Shown: piece after piece, positions 1 through 10,199 of the stretch
Numbering within the stretch: position 1 is the first letter of the stretch
How the letters are laid out: every line of letters starts with the position of its first letter
Source: Pocillopora verrucosa
Lineage: Eukaryota > Cnidaria > Anthozoa > Scleractinia > Pocilloporidae
Length of the DNA stretch: 64,000 bases
Reading direction: 5' to 3'
Assembly: GCF_036669915.1 (NCBI RefSeq)
Contig: NC_089318.1
Coordinates: 11,371,071-11,435,070, forward strand
Made by a program: the position numbers and the translations under genes
Notes under the pieces: model-generated
Seen by the model: the letters and a program-made list of their open reading frames with translations, nothing else
Told to the model about the DNA's origin: nothing
Databases searched by the model: none

Positions 1-850
1 ACGAGAAAAGCACCAAGCTCTAATCTCTGGGAAAAACTGAACACAATTTTTGTTTCCCAGTAAATAACTCGATAGATATATTTGGAATGACAATAGATAA
101 TAGGCTTTCTTTTGATAATCACGTATCAGTTATCTGTAAGAAAATAAATAATCAATTTAACGTAATGCTTAGATTTCGGAAACTTATTAATAAGGAGACG
201 CTATTGAAGCTTTATAAAGCCTTTATTTTGCCGCATTTTTACTACTGTTTTTCTGCTTGGCATTTCTGTGGCGCGCGCAATGCCGACAAAGTAGTAAATC
301 TAAATAAGCGCATTCTTAGGTTTATACTACAGGACTACATCTCTCCATATGACATTTTACTAAGCAAAGTCAACTTAAAATCTCTATTCATTAGACGCCT
401 CCAGAACTTCATGATCACGTTATATATGAGTATATTCTTTAAGAATTATCCAGGTTATTTGAAAGATATGTTCACCGTACGGTCTTCATCCTACAATTGC
501 GCGGAAATCATGTCCCTTCCCAACCCAAAAACAATGACATACGGTCTGCACTCTTTTTCATACTTAGCTAGCAAAATATGGAACTCTCTTCCAGACACTT
601 ACAGAACATTAAATTTTCTAGAATTCAAGCAGGAGATCCTTAGATATGAAGCTTTTCCACAGTAGATTTACAAGTTATGTTTCCCTCTTAGTTTTCCCTC
701 TTAGCTTTTAGTTGTATATAGTTTATAAATAATATTGAAATTGTAAGATAGCATATTTTTATTTCATTTTAGTTTTTTTCTCGAAGATATTAGCTCTACG
801 GCTACACTGAATTTCGAGCTTAAAATAAAGTATTTGTATGTATGTATATT
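1..850 (+). mobile_element. 5'-truncated non-LTR retrotransposon (LINE) 3' end with RT C-terminal region
   Basis: An open frame from 87 to 665 (192 aa) reads as the region after the catalytic core of a LINE reverse transcriptase. It has a TIDNRLSFDNHV motif, then KLYKAFILPHFYYC, then a KIWNSLPD motif near the C-terminus, all typical of CR1/Jockey-type elements. The same frame continues upstream to the window edge with one stop near base 23, so the listed Met is not the real start. After the stop there is about 160 bp of AT-rich 3' UTR ending near 835-850 in short TGTA repeats, a usual LINE 3' tail. The next sequence belongs to a MULE-type transposase, so this copy probably inserted into or beside it. 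The LINE clade is uncertain and the copy looks dead in this window. Confidence 0.75.
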
Positions 851-2324
851 ACAGGTATCTAGGTTCAGCGATGAAGCGGCTCAATCCACACACTGTGCAA
901 CTCAAGGCGTTTGGGACGGATAGCGAACGTGCCTTATCCAACGCATTTAGAGAAGAGTTTCCGGAGGCTGACCATCATAGATGCGTTATCCATCTTCGAA
1001 AGAACATCGAGATGAAGATATCTGGTCTGGGTATCCTTGGAAGGGATCAAAATTAATTCCTCTGTGACATATTTGGAAAAAGTGTCGCTGCCACCTCATA
1101 CCACGGAATTGTAGTTTCCAATGAAGCAGATGATTTTTACGCAACATTATGCTCTCTGGAAAAAGTTTGGAATGACCACGAAAGGGGAATCACCAACCAA
1201 GAACCAGCACTCTATGACTGGTTTGTGGGAAATGTCGCTGACACGATCATAACTTCTATGCTTAAGCCCCTCCGCCAGAAGGCTGGACTAGGAGACTCGT
1301 TGTATTCCATTAATGACAACGAAGCAGAAAACCACCTTCTAAAGCTGAAGACTGAGTACAAGGGTGTCAGTTTGGTAACCGTCATTTCCAAAAGCCACGA
1401 GCTCGTAAAGGAACAGGATGCACTGTTGGAAGGAGCAATTCTAGATCAGGGTGAATGCAGACTGACAAATGAGTACAGCCACCTCAAGATATCCCCAGAA
1501 AGGTGGAGAAAAATGAACCCCGCCGAGAGGAGGGCTTACACCAACAAGGCCAAGGAGAGTGACCCACTGTCGTAAACACCATCTACATTGTCAATATCGT
1601 ATAAACCGTCTGACATTACTTGCATCCCAGAGAGCATTTTGTCCAATCACTTTGCCAAAGCACGGAGGCTGCTGCAAATGAAAAGAGTTAAAGATGGCTT
1701 CCGACACGACGACACTGTACTGGTAGCATCGGAAACGTCGCCAAAACCACATGTGGTGACAGAATACAAGAACGGGAAATTCGGTTGCAATGATATGTGT
1801 CCAGCTTTCAACCACTCAAGCCTCTGCGGTCTTCTACAATGGCACAAGAAAAATGCTATGCAGACAAAAGAGGCCAAAAATGTCCACTTACGGCCTTGAC
1901 GTTGGCAACGTAGGAAAAAAGCCTCACCAAAGGAAGAGAGGCAAAAAGTCTAAGAGGGCAGAAAGCTTTGTAACTGAACACGTGGACAGGCTGCAAAGTA
2001 CTGCGGATGTCCAACAACCTGTCAAACTAACGATTATTCGAAGAAATGGACAACATGAAGTTAGTGGTGGAAGTGTCAATCCATTCTCTCTTGTATTCCT
2101 TTCCGATCAACCCCGCCTGACAACTTGCACAGGATGTAGCAAGACGGTTCGCACGCATGGCAGATGGTGGCCTCTTTCCTCCTCCAGATGACATTGCTAT
2201 TACGCACAGAGAGTGTCGTTCCTGGAAAGACAAAACAGGAATTCTGAGAGTAGGGAAGGAACAGGGTGTTTACTTTCATTTAAATTTAGCTTGTGTCAGA
2301 GAGGGACAAATGCGGTTTCTGTAA
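851..2324 (+). pseudogene. Decayed MULE-type (Mutator-like) transposase
   Basis: Frame 1 from about 853 to 1899 stays coherent apart from TAA stops at 1054-1056 and 1573-1575. The reading then moves to frame 2 (about 1890-2190) and frame 3 (about 2169-2324). The first part contains FGTDSERALSNAFREEFPEA followed by HHRCVIHLRKNI, which matches the second-Asp block of MULE transposases (TDG..AL...FP.A.H..C..H...N). About 400 residues on there is a Cys-rich, SWIM-like segment near 1760-1850, with Cys residues in GKFGCNDMCPAF. The C-terminal end has FPPPDDIAITHRECRSW and YFHLNLACVR. The N-terminus is missing and the LINE tail abuts it at about 850. Related multicopy genes are, as I recall, common in coral genomes. 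This copy cannot make a full protein. Confidence 0.65.
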
Positions 2325-3428
2325 CATTTATCATTATCATATCACAAGACGTGACTTTTTCCTGTTAATTTATGCATTACTAACAGTGACCGATAAAAGA
2401 GAAATTTTTAGCATGACGTTTCACGGCGGCGAGCGTTTCACGTCGTTGATTTCGTTACTTTGTCATTTAATTCTTCAATAATTCTCTCAAAAAAGTAGGA
2501 AGAAAATGATACCTTTACAACACTTATTTTCGTTTTACAAATACCTGATGACAGAAATGGAATTTTTGCCTTTGGCGGAAGGGGATAACGTCATGCTTAA
2601 TCTCGAGCTCTATTCACTCGGAAAGGATAGAAAACGGTGTTAAGGTAAATGGACAGAACACAACATCATTAGTATAAAAATCTAGTTTAAGTTGGAAATT
2701 GTGTTTTTAGCTGGCATGCACAACTTATCTTAGTGATTTAATGATGTTTTAAGCCTTGTGAGACTAGTCTTCTGCAAAGCATTCATGTTGGTTTCATTTC
2801 AAGTGAGAATAAACAAATGACTTAAGTGTTGAGATCGTAGATTTATTGCATTCATAGACAAAAAGTGCACATCTTAATAATGCTCAATTTGATTTAGTAA
2901 TAACGATCAATTACAGTTCCTAATGAAATGTGAAAGCTATAAAGAGTAATTTTTGTACCTTTCGTCGGATTCTTCACACGTACTTTTCTCCGGTTCCCAC
3001 TCTCTTTCCAGCTTGAGATCATTACGTGAATTATGTGCACATTCTAGAGATGAAAATGAAAGAAATGTACATTTTCGGACAACAGTTTTCCTGAGGTAAA
3101 CATCAGCGTCGAAATCAGCAAGGATAAGGCACGGATGTTTAAAAGAATTAGTAGAAAAGTAGAAAGAAATTAGTAGAAAACTCAGTTAGTTACCAGGAAA
3201 GTCCTCCATGGCTGCCCACGATGTTTAAACCCCCCAGCGTTGAAACTATTTTGTACCCAGAGTTCTCACGGTCAAACAGGCAAGCAAATATATGCGGCCG
3301 AACTATGGACGCTGGAAATTATCGGCTACTACTGACAAGCTCTCCAGCATATTACAACTTTCTCGAGACCACCGAAAATTATACTTTACAAACTCAGCGT
3401 AAAAATCAGGTTTGTTTATCACTTCCCC
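2325..3428. other. Intergenic, no gene recognised
   Basis: Short AT-rich frames only, with no recognisable domain or repeat. The stretch runs from the end of the MULE remnant to the 15-bp minisatellite. A frame starting at 3221 runs into that minisatellite and is not credible as a gene. Confidence 0.6.
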
Positions 3429-3533
3429 GGGTCCCACGTCCCAGGGTCCCACATCCCCGGGTCTCACGTCTCCGGGTCCCACGTCTCCAAGTCCCACATC
3501 CCCGGGTCTCACGTCTCCGGGTCCCAGTCCCCA
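3429..3533. repeat. 15-bp GC-rich minisatellite, 7 units
   Basis: Seven units of about GGGTCCCACGTCCCC begin at 3429, 3444, 3459, 3474, 3489, 3504 and 3519, an exact 15-bp register. Variants are GGGTCTCACGTCTCC and AAGTCCCACATCCCC. Because 15 is a multiple of three, both strands show a 5-residue peptide repeat (RVPRP-like on plus), which explains the short ORFs here. The array sits about 65 bp outside the left end of the 4.2-kb TIR element. Confidence 0.9.
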
Positions 3534-3599
3534 CGTCCCCGTCCCACTTTTAGTGACAGCCGCTTTTAAAAGGTATTTTCAGAGTTGATTAACTTGATA

Positions 3600-3721
3600 A
3601 GTGACGATCTCTGTAAGAGCGGTCCAAGGCATTTCGCATCGGAAAAAAGTTTCCCCTCAAACCTTGCCCAATAAACTATCTTTGGTAGCAAGTAAATAAA
3701 ACCACATTAGTTTCTGGAAAT
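3600..3721 (+). repeat. Left terminal inverted repeat (outer block)
   Basis: This pairs with 7672-7787 in inverse orientation. The shared core includes GGCATTTCGCATCGG and CCAATAAACTATCTTTGG. The left copy has a 4-bp insertion (after AGCAAGTAA) relative to the right. Confidence 0.85.
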
Positions 3722-4179
3722 ACGTTAAAATAAAATTTTTAGAGCTCTCAAAAGTCAAAGCTGCAAAAGGCCTTTTTTTGACCTCTTGCGACATTGAAAA
3801 TTTCAAAAGTTGAATAGCTCGGTCCTCGTATCACACCGCATGCAGCAAAAAATCTTTGTATTTTTAAACTGTGTGATATGTTAGGTGTATAAAAAGCATT
3901 TCAATTTTGATATTCGTTTTTTCAGTGGTTCGTCATAATTTATTTAAAAACACTCATTAGACAGCTTTCTGAAATTAGTCAAAAGTACTCTTTCTTTCTT
4001 GGTTGATATTGCTCAAGTTCAGACCCAACCATTGAAAACTCCGCTAGATTTCTTCTAATAAGATGTTTGGCTGCAAAAAAATATAAAAACATCTTGCACT
4101 TATTAATTTTGGCTAGCGTGACAGCCGATTATGCAAATTAGTTCATTGAGCAAACTCCGACCGTTTTATATAAGTAGCT

Positions 4180-4241
4180 CAATAAATCTTAGATTTTAAC
4201 CATTTTAAGTTGAAAAGATAGTAGGACAGAGCTTTTAGACC
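4180..4241 (+). repeat. Left sub-terminal inverted repeat (inner block)
   Basis: The block starts CAATAAATCTTAGATTTTAA and ends GAGCTTTTAGACC, and is complementary to 7605-7668. On the right the inner and outer blocks are 3 bp apart. Here they are 458 bp apart, so one end has gained or lost that segment. Confidence 0.8.
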
Positions 4242-4594
4242 ACATTGATTCGCATAACAGGTGGACGTCATAATTAGACTGCATAGCAACTCCATTCCGA
4301 AATCATTTCCTCCATTTTTGCAAGAAGTGCTACCTTTGTATCTCGCATTCAAAATGCAAGCCCAAAATGTTTGTACATGTCTCTTAGTATCTTGACTTTG
4401 AGGCTAGGCAACTTTCCCTCTCTTGCCAACGAGCACACATCATAGACATCAAACATGATTGGGTGTTTCAGTCCTATCTCATCCATTACTGTGTTCCTGG
4501 CCTCTCTCGAACACTCTTCGTCTACATTAGACGCGGGTGCCTCTATCAGATCGTCGTCCTGCTCGTCTGCGTCTGTGGTATCATCCGTTTCTTG

Positions 4595-7015
4595 TTAGAT
4601 TTTAGATCGCTTTTTAAGGCACAATCTTGAGAAGAAACCCTGAATCTGTATGTTGGATAACCACTCAGTTCCATCGAACATTCTCTCTATTCTCTCTCTA
4701 TCTATGGTGCAAGCAGTTCGCATGTCCTTTATTGCTTGCTCTGGGTCTTGTCTTCTGTCAGTGGCTCGTCCGATGTTAAATTTCTGTGTCAAGTACTGCC
4801 AAACGTTTTGCGAAAGCTGTATACTTGCACTTCTCTTATGAAGATCCTATCCGATGGGAAGCTGTAAAGCACTTGTCAAGGGTTCTGTGGCCACTGCAAC
4901 CAGTTCAGTCGAACTTTCACCCTAATGATAATGACTGAAATTGATGAACCGACTCCCTCTTCACTTTGTCAAAGAGACTTTCTGTCATGCACACAGGCAC
5001 AGGACTTACATGATGAACAGGCTAGCAAGTTCATAAAATCTTAGAATCTTCATCGCAACCAGGCTCAGGACATTGATAGGAACTAACGTCATAGCCATCA
5101 TTGCTTTCTCCTGCTGATGTAATTCGTCGAGCAGTAGTGGGGAAGAATGGAATCTCCTCCATGAGATCCGTCTTTTTCTGTGGACAAATAGCAATTTTAA
5201 TTCCATTGTATAAACCTTCCAGGCGCAGGCCCCCCTGTGTAAACTCAAAGTTGTGTAAGTTGCTGAAATTGGCAATCTTGTTAATTTCTAGTGTTGAGTT
5301 CTGTTCCTGGACTATGCACACTGACGCCGTCGTTCTCCTGACCGGTCTCTCTTTCAGTGCGGTGTGGATGTCTTTGGCAGAAACAGCATCATGGCTTTCG
5401 TTGCAGTATCTCCTGATTGACGCTTTTATCTGACACAGAATCCTGTCACAGATATCTTTTCCGGCCTGCGGCTAAGAATGATCGTACATCACGAGTTCGA
5501 TTCCCTGGCGATGTCTGAGCTCTCGTAAGGATGATACCAGCTTACTGTTGTGATGGCAACCTGGTTCATCTAATCTTAGAAAGCCTTTTTTATTCCTGGA
5601 TTTTGTAACTTCATGGTGACAAAGAGATTTTCAAGGACTGACAGCGCTGAAAACCAGTCTTGTTTACGGCTGTTAAGAAGGTGTACGTAGCAGGTTACTC
5701 CAAGGCTTTCCTCCTGTCTTACAACAACGCAACTCAAATGCCAATTGATTCCCCTCTTAGCAAACCAATCGGCTTGCTTTTACCGGAACTTCATCGCTAT
5801 GAACTTCATTGCCCAGTCAACTACTATAAATGCCTCATCTCCCTTCAAAGAATGAAGAATTTGCCGCTTGCACTGATTCTGGTTCTCAGCTCTCAGGATA
5901 TGCCCTTTCCATTCAAAGATCTTAGCGGCAGCATTTTTTGCTTCATACAGATGGTCTTCTGCTTGAACCTTACCCAATTGCATTGTGTACTCTTAAAAAG
6001 CACCTCTTACCTCTTCAAGAACACTCTTTAGCTTCTCACAATACTCACACTTTACGTTGTGACTGTGAAAGTCAGTATCACCAGCATCGCTTGGCGCAAA
6101 GACCCTACAGTGATTGGCACATTTCCTATCGTCCTCTTTGAATTGATTACTATATGTAGCCTTGAAATACAACTTGCTCTCCTGAAGCCTAATCCGAACT
6201 TCTTTACACCAATCCTTTTTCTGCTCCCACGCGTTCCAGCTCGTCTATAATTTGGAGAAATTCTTAAAACCATCTGCTCCCTCAGCTGAAGCGTTGTCTA
6301 GACCTCGCAATGATTTCTTCTGTGTGGCCTCTTGAACTTCTAGTACTCACCACATCGTGGATTTACTTATCGGTTCAAATCCATTCTCTTTGCAATGGTC
6401 CATGTATTGTTTAATGATGGTGCACTTGACCACTGTGCGCACCATGTTAGGTCTGACAAATTCTTCGACGCTCTCAAGTTTGATGGTGCGAGTGCCGTAG
6501 GCTACGTCTTGATAGTAATATGGCCTCATAGTCAACTCTAAGAAGTGGTCTAGCTGACGCTGTTGTGTTCTGTGACGCGGGATTTTTTCAACAGGCATCT
6601 CACTCATCGCCTGTGCTCTTGCCTTTTTGTCTATCGGAGAGGTTTTCAAATGGCTTATGTATGCGTTTAAGCTCGTTAGATGAGAATCTATCAGCATAAA
6701 CACTCAGTATTTGAGTCTAAGTGATTTTGTGGGAGCATTCTGATAGGCGACCATAAGGGTTTGAAGGCTAACATTAACAGCTGCCTTGTACTTCTGTTCA
6801 TGGTCATAACACTTTAGCATCTTTTAGAGCCATGACTTCGCACATCAGCTGGCACTCTTCCCTAACTTTTTGAGCAAACTCAGATTTCTTAGGAAAGGAG
6901 CATTTCCCCCAACAATCTGCTTGGGATTCCAAATGTGTAATCCTGGGCTTTTGTGCAGCATCTTCGAGGCTATCAATGCATGCATTTAAGACTTGAATTG
7001 GATCTATGCTAAAGT
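4595..7015 (-). pseudogene. Decayed transposon-borne gene of unknown family (candidate DDE transposase)
   Basis: Read on the minus strand, coherent fragments follow in order through several frameshifts and stops. The N-terminal part (6347-6703) has KARAQAMSEMPVEKIPRHRT and QLDHFLELTMRPYYYQD. Next (6060-6340) come a GLDNASAEGADGF-like stretch and a Cys/His cluster (CANHC, then CEYCEKLK). The middle part (5780-5983) holds KIFEWKGHILRA and IVVDWAMKF. Near 5541-5580 there is LDEPGCHHN, and near 5430-5500 AGKDICDRI. The C-terminal third (5031-5321) ends with a CPEPGC zinc-finger-like start, and the last block (4595-4792) has DPEQAIKDMR and FDGTEWLSNIQIQGFFSRL. I recall similar uncharacterised multicopy proteins in cnidarian and mollusc proteomes. 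The acidic residues in VVDWAMKF, LDEPG and AGKD could be a DDE/D triad, which is inference. The copy is dead. Confidence 0.6.
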
Positions 7016-7089
7016 TTTGAATAAAACTGTCTTAAAGACAAGTGTGCAGAAAAATTTCTCTTACTCCTGCCTACAAGAATTTTGGGCTA

Positions 7090-7222
7090 AACTTCAGAAT
7101 ACCCCGCAACTTTGGTCCGCCTCACTTACATGTGTCGGGAGGCTCTGAAGATCGAGGCATAACACAATAGACGCTATTCTTATTCAATGACATGTAAATG
7201 AGTTGCGGGGTATTCTGAAGTT
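7090..7222. repeat. Small foldback with perfect 22-bp inverted repeats
   Basis: AACTTCAGAATACCCCGCAA starts the left arm (7090-7111) and its exact reverse complement is at 7201-7222, enclosing 89 bp. It lies within the 5' part of the 4.2-kb element, so it is either a nested miniature element or part of that element's sub-terminal structure. Confidence 0.75.
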
Positions 7223-7604
7223 GCTCCGAATTTTGATCCAAAAACGATGTTATCGCTGCTTTATTTGGAAAGGAGAAGTAATTCATGATAATAACTATTA
7301 AATTACGTGGCAGAGTCACCGGTCACGGTGTATTTTAGTATGTGCTGTCATCGCCGGTTACACTGAATAGACTCCTGTAGTTTGGTTCTGAAATGTTCAT
7401 ACAGGTTTGAATAGCGTAAGCTGTCAGAACTCAAATACGAAATAGCTGAAGCCAAATTTTTGAAAAAGAGTTTGCCATAAAAATGTTGAACGAGCGCTAA
7501 TCAAATTATGATATTTGATGCCTTGTTGTTGACGTCTTTCATCACGAGATGGTAAAATTTGTCAAATTCTGGCCTTTTGAAATGTTTAGAGTATTAATCG
7601 GTGC

Positions 7605-7668
7605 GGTCTAAAAGCTCTGTCCTACTATCTTTTTAACTTAAAATGGTTAAAATCTAAGATTTATTGAA
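7605..7668 (-). repeat. Right sub-terminal inverted repeat (inner block)
   Basis: Inverse partner of 4180-4241. It begins GGTCTAAAAGCTCTGTCC and ends in AAGATTTATTGAA, and abuts the outer right TIR with a 3-bp gap. Confidence 0.8.
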
Positions 7669-7671
7669 TTT

Positions 7672-7787
7672 ATTTCCAGAAACTAACGTGGTTACTTGCT
7701 ACCAAAGATAGTTTATTGGGCAAAGTTTGAGGGAAAACGTTTTTCCGATGCGAAATGCCCTGGACCGTTCTTTCAGAGATCGCCACT
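7672..7787 (-). repeat. Right terminal inverted repeat (outer block)
   Basis: Inverse partner of 3600-3721. It ends GATCGCCACT at 7787, directly followed by TA. Confidence 0.85.
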
Positions 7788-7804
7788 TAATGTCGCCGCA
7801 AATA

Positions 7805-7922
7805 CACATCTATGAACAAGCGACCAACTTTGTTTTTACGAGAGTGCTTTTCTGGAGTTTTTTTTTTTCCAAAACCATGCTTGAAAATTAGGGGTGCGGC
7901 TTATGTACGAGTTTTTATGGTA
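7805..7922 (-). mobile_element. Probable terminal fragment of another DNA transposon
   Basis: On the minus strand the segment opens TACCATAAAAACTCGTACAT and continues with AAGCCGCACCCC. This resembles, from memory, the terminal repeats of Tigger/pogo-like elements and MITEs in corals (TACCGTA... ATAAGCCGCACC). I did not find a partner end in the window, so this is a solo end or a truncated copy. The overlapping 70-aa frame from 7812 is not credible as a gene. Confidence 0.35.
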
Positions 7923-8039
7923 GATGGGGAACCGATTGCCGAACTGGCGTTACCAGTTGGTTTAGTAGGCACATTCGTAACATCAAAATCATTAATTGAA
8001 TGGATAACAAGATTTTTGGTATGAAAAAAAAACATATTA

Positions 8040-8205
8040 ATTTGGTTGATTGCTTATGTTTTTCAAAAATGTTTATGTTTAAGAAAGATGTTTTTCGTCT
8101 TGTCAAGAGCATGGGACAAAGAAAAAAATTCTGAGTCCCCATGAGGAATCGAACCTGAGACACACCTTTGGATACTGAGCCACAGAGACTCTACGGTGAG
8201 CGAGG
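8040..8205 (-). mobile_element. tRNA-like SINE fragment
   Basis: On the minus strand a polymerase III A-box-like TGTGGCTCAGT (near 8190) is followed by a B-box GGTTCGATTCC (near 8155), then ATGGGGACTCAGAATT and an A-rich tail. The spacing and boxes are those of a tRNA-derived SINE, but the sequence cannot fold as a full tRNA because the D-arm part is shortened. It is therefore not called a tRNA gene. Confidence 0.55.
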
Positions 8206-8382
8206 CCTATTACGAAGTTCATATGACACGCTTCCTGCATATTGTTACATACTTTTCATGTTTATTGTTCATTGTATTTGTTCTTCGTTATCTTGCAGGC
8301 TGTAAGCACAGTTTCGTCCGCAACTTCCTTATACCTAGTTGTTTTGCCTGCTACTGTTTAACCATGTCATTCATACATATTT

Positions 8383-8452
8383 CAGTGCTAAAGCCCAAGA
8401 CTCTCCCTGCATTCTGTGCAGACCTGGAACGTTTCAGCCTATTCTTGGAGAT
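8383..8452 (+). other. Exon-like fragment with ephrin-receptor-type Cys motif
   Basis: After a TACATATTTCAG acceptor-like sequence there is a short frame reading AKAQDSPCILCRPGTFQPIL, matching the C..C..GTFQ signature of GCC2/GCC3 ephrin-receptor-like Cys repeats found in large extracellular proteins. No convincing neighbouring exons were found and the donor side (GTGATG) is weak. It could be one exon of an otherwise unseen gene, a captured exon or chance. Confidence 0.25.
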
Positions 8453-9840
8453 GTGATGTTTTTTTGGGATCTAGGGGAAAATTCATATTATTCCCGCTAT
8501 CATACTCAAGATCAAATCAAGTTTTGTTTAAGTGACTGCTGACACTCTCAGAATAAAGCTGAGATAGAAATTTCGTAAATCATTAAAATATAATAAATTG
8601 TTATTCTTTGAATGGCAGAACTTGAAGCAGTTACATTGAGGTTTGAAGTAATTCCCCACAGTTAGAAAATATATGAAGTAGTGTAACTATTCTTAGCTGC
8701 TGTATATTTGAATGTCTCTAACTAGTTGCATGTCCACTTGCATGCACTGTTGTACTGATGAGGACGTAAAGGAGATGTGGTGCATGAGTCTCACAAAATG
8801 CCTGCATATCATCAGAGCTGTATAGAGATTAACCCCTACTCTCATAGTGCCTGTGCAAGGCTGACTGAAATTCTTCTGCCAACTCTGCAAAATTACATAA
8901 TAATATATGAGATCAGACTCTAAGATATATAGAAATATTATCAACAATGAGCATGTGTTTACTTGTAAAATATGAGCACACAGTGCAGGACCTTTATCAG
9001 TAGTATGTTGTTACTTGATTGATGTTGTCCTGGAGATATTTGACCTTGCAGGTGCAATCATAGCATAACTATGATTAGTGGCAATGTGATGGATTGGTTA
9101 CCTTTCTTACATTATGTCAAGGCATAAGTATGGTACTTACCATTAATGGTGTTGATAAATTGGGTTGACCAGTCTGAAAAGTAAAGTCTCGCCTCTCTCT
9201 GTTAGGCCATTGAATTGTGGTAGAGCAGAGACTTTTGAAGCACACATTTAACTGTGCTAGCTTGTTAATCACTCTGACCATCTGTCAAGTCTGCCTGGCA
9301 CCCCGACGGAATTTTGCAAGGCACTCCATCTCCATTTTCCATGAATATTTTTGTTTAAGTTGTTGATCTTCTCATGCAAACAAGGTGAGAATTACGTCAT
9401 CATTTATTTTGTTTATTATGTACACGAATGAAGTATTTAAACCTAGAATATGCAGCAGGAGATGACAGCCTTTGATTGTATCTAATGTTTTTCTCCTGAC
9501 TGGCTATTTAAAAGTGGTCTTCATGGCAAATGTTTTTTTATCGTTTCTCTGACAACTTAATTGTGTGCACCGTATCCCTGGTTGATAACAAGCCTTGCTG
9601 TTTCCAGCTTCATCATACAGCTTGTACAGTCTCAAGGGAATGGGCGTATTACAAACAGATGTTGCTCCTTTTTCATAACTGCTGATGATGAAATTCACAC
9701 ACAAGATTTCCCTATTCTCCCATTTCAGTGTTTAAGGTAATAATTCTTCCTCCACAAGTAGAGCTATGGCATGTTTTTTGTCTAGACAACAAACCTTTTC
9801 ACCGAACGGTTTGCCTTCTGAAGAGGCAATAAAAAAAAAT
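8453..9840. other. Intergenic, no gene recognised
   Basis: AT-rich sequence with only short frames of no recognisable family. Confidence 0.55.
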
Positions 9841-10199
9841 GCTATAACACAATGTTCAACTTCATTACTAAAATTCACAATTGTCAGCAACAAATTTTTT
9901 GTTGGGAAAGATATGTTAAAAGAAACTTTCTTGAAAATGGGAACCTTATCTGTTGATGCTGGGGCTTATCCCCACAAAATAAAAACAAACTATGAATTTT
10001 ATTAATGCTGCCATGTCACTGCTATAACACAAATGCTCAACTTCATTAATAAAATTCACAATTGTAGCCAAAAAATTTTTTTGCTGGGAAAGATATGTTG
10101 AAAGAAACATCTTGAAAATGGGAACCTTATCTGTTGATGCTGGGGCCTATCCCCACAAAATAAAAACAAACTATGAATTTCAATAATGCTGCCATGTTG
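9841..10199. repeat. 180-bp direct tandem duplication
   Basis: GCTATAACACAA at 9841 recurs at 10021, exactly 180 bp later, and both copies continue with a similar sequence through GATGCTGGGGC.TATCCCCAC and ATAAAAACAAACTATGAATTT. The second copy carries scattered substitutions and small indels, so the duplication is not new. The 79-aa frame from 9766 over the first copy is broken in the second, which argues against coding. Confidence 0.85.

Larger units (their letters stand above)
3600..7787 (-). mobile_element. 4.19-kb TIR-bounded DNA transposon, superfamily not assigned
   Basis: The two ends are inverted copies. The left begins AGTGACGATCTCTG at 3600 and the right ends with the complement of AGTGGCGATCTCTG at 7787, each flanked by TA (3598-3599 and 7788-7789), a possible 2-bp target duplication. 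The outer TIR block (3600-3721 against 7672-7787) shows about nine differences by eye. A second inverted block lies at 4180-4241 against 7605-7668. The left end has an extra 458 bp between the two blocks that is absent on the right. Between the TIRs lies one minus-strand decayed gene (about 7015 down to 4595). A boundary this clear around a single gene argues that the gene is the element's own transposase-like protein. The TA duplication alone does not identify a superfamily. Confidence 0.75.

Noticed and set aside
3221..3553. 110-aa proline/arginine-rich ORF
   Set aside because: Its distinctive part is the 15-bp minisatellite read in frame. The rest has no features.
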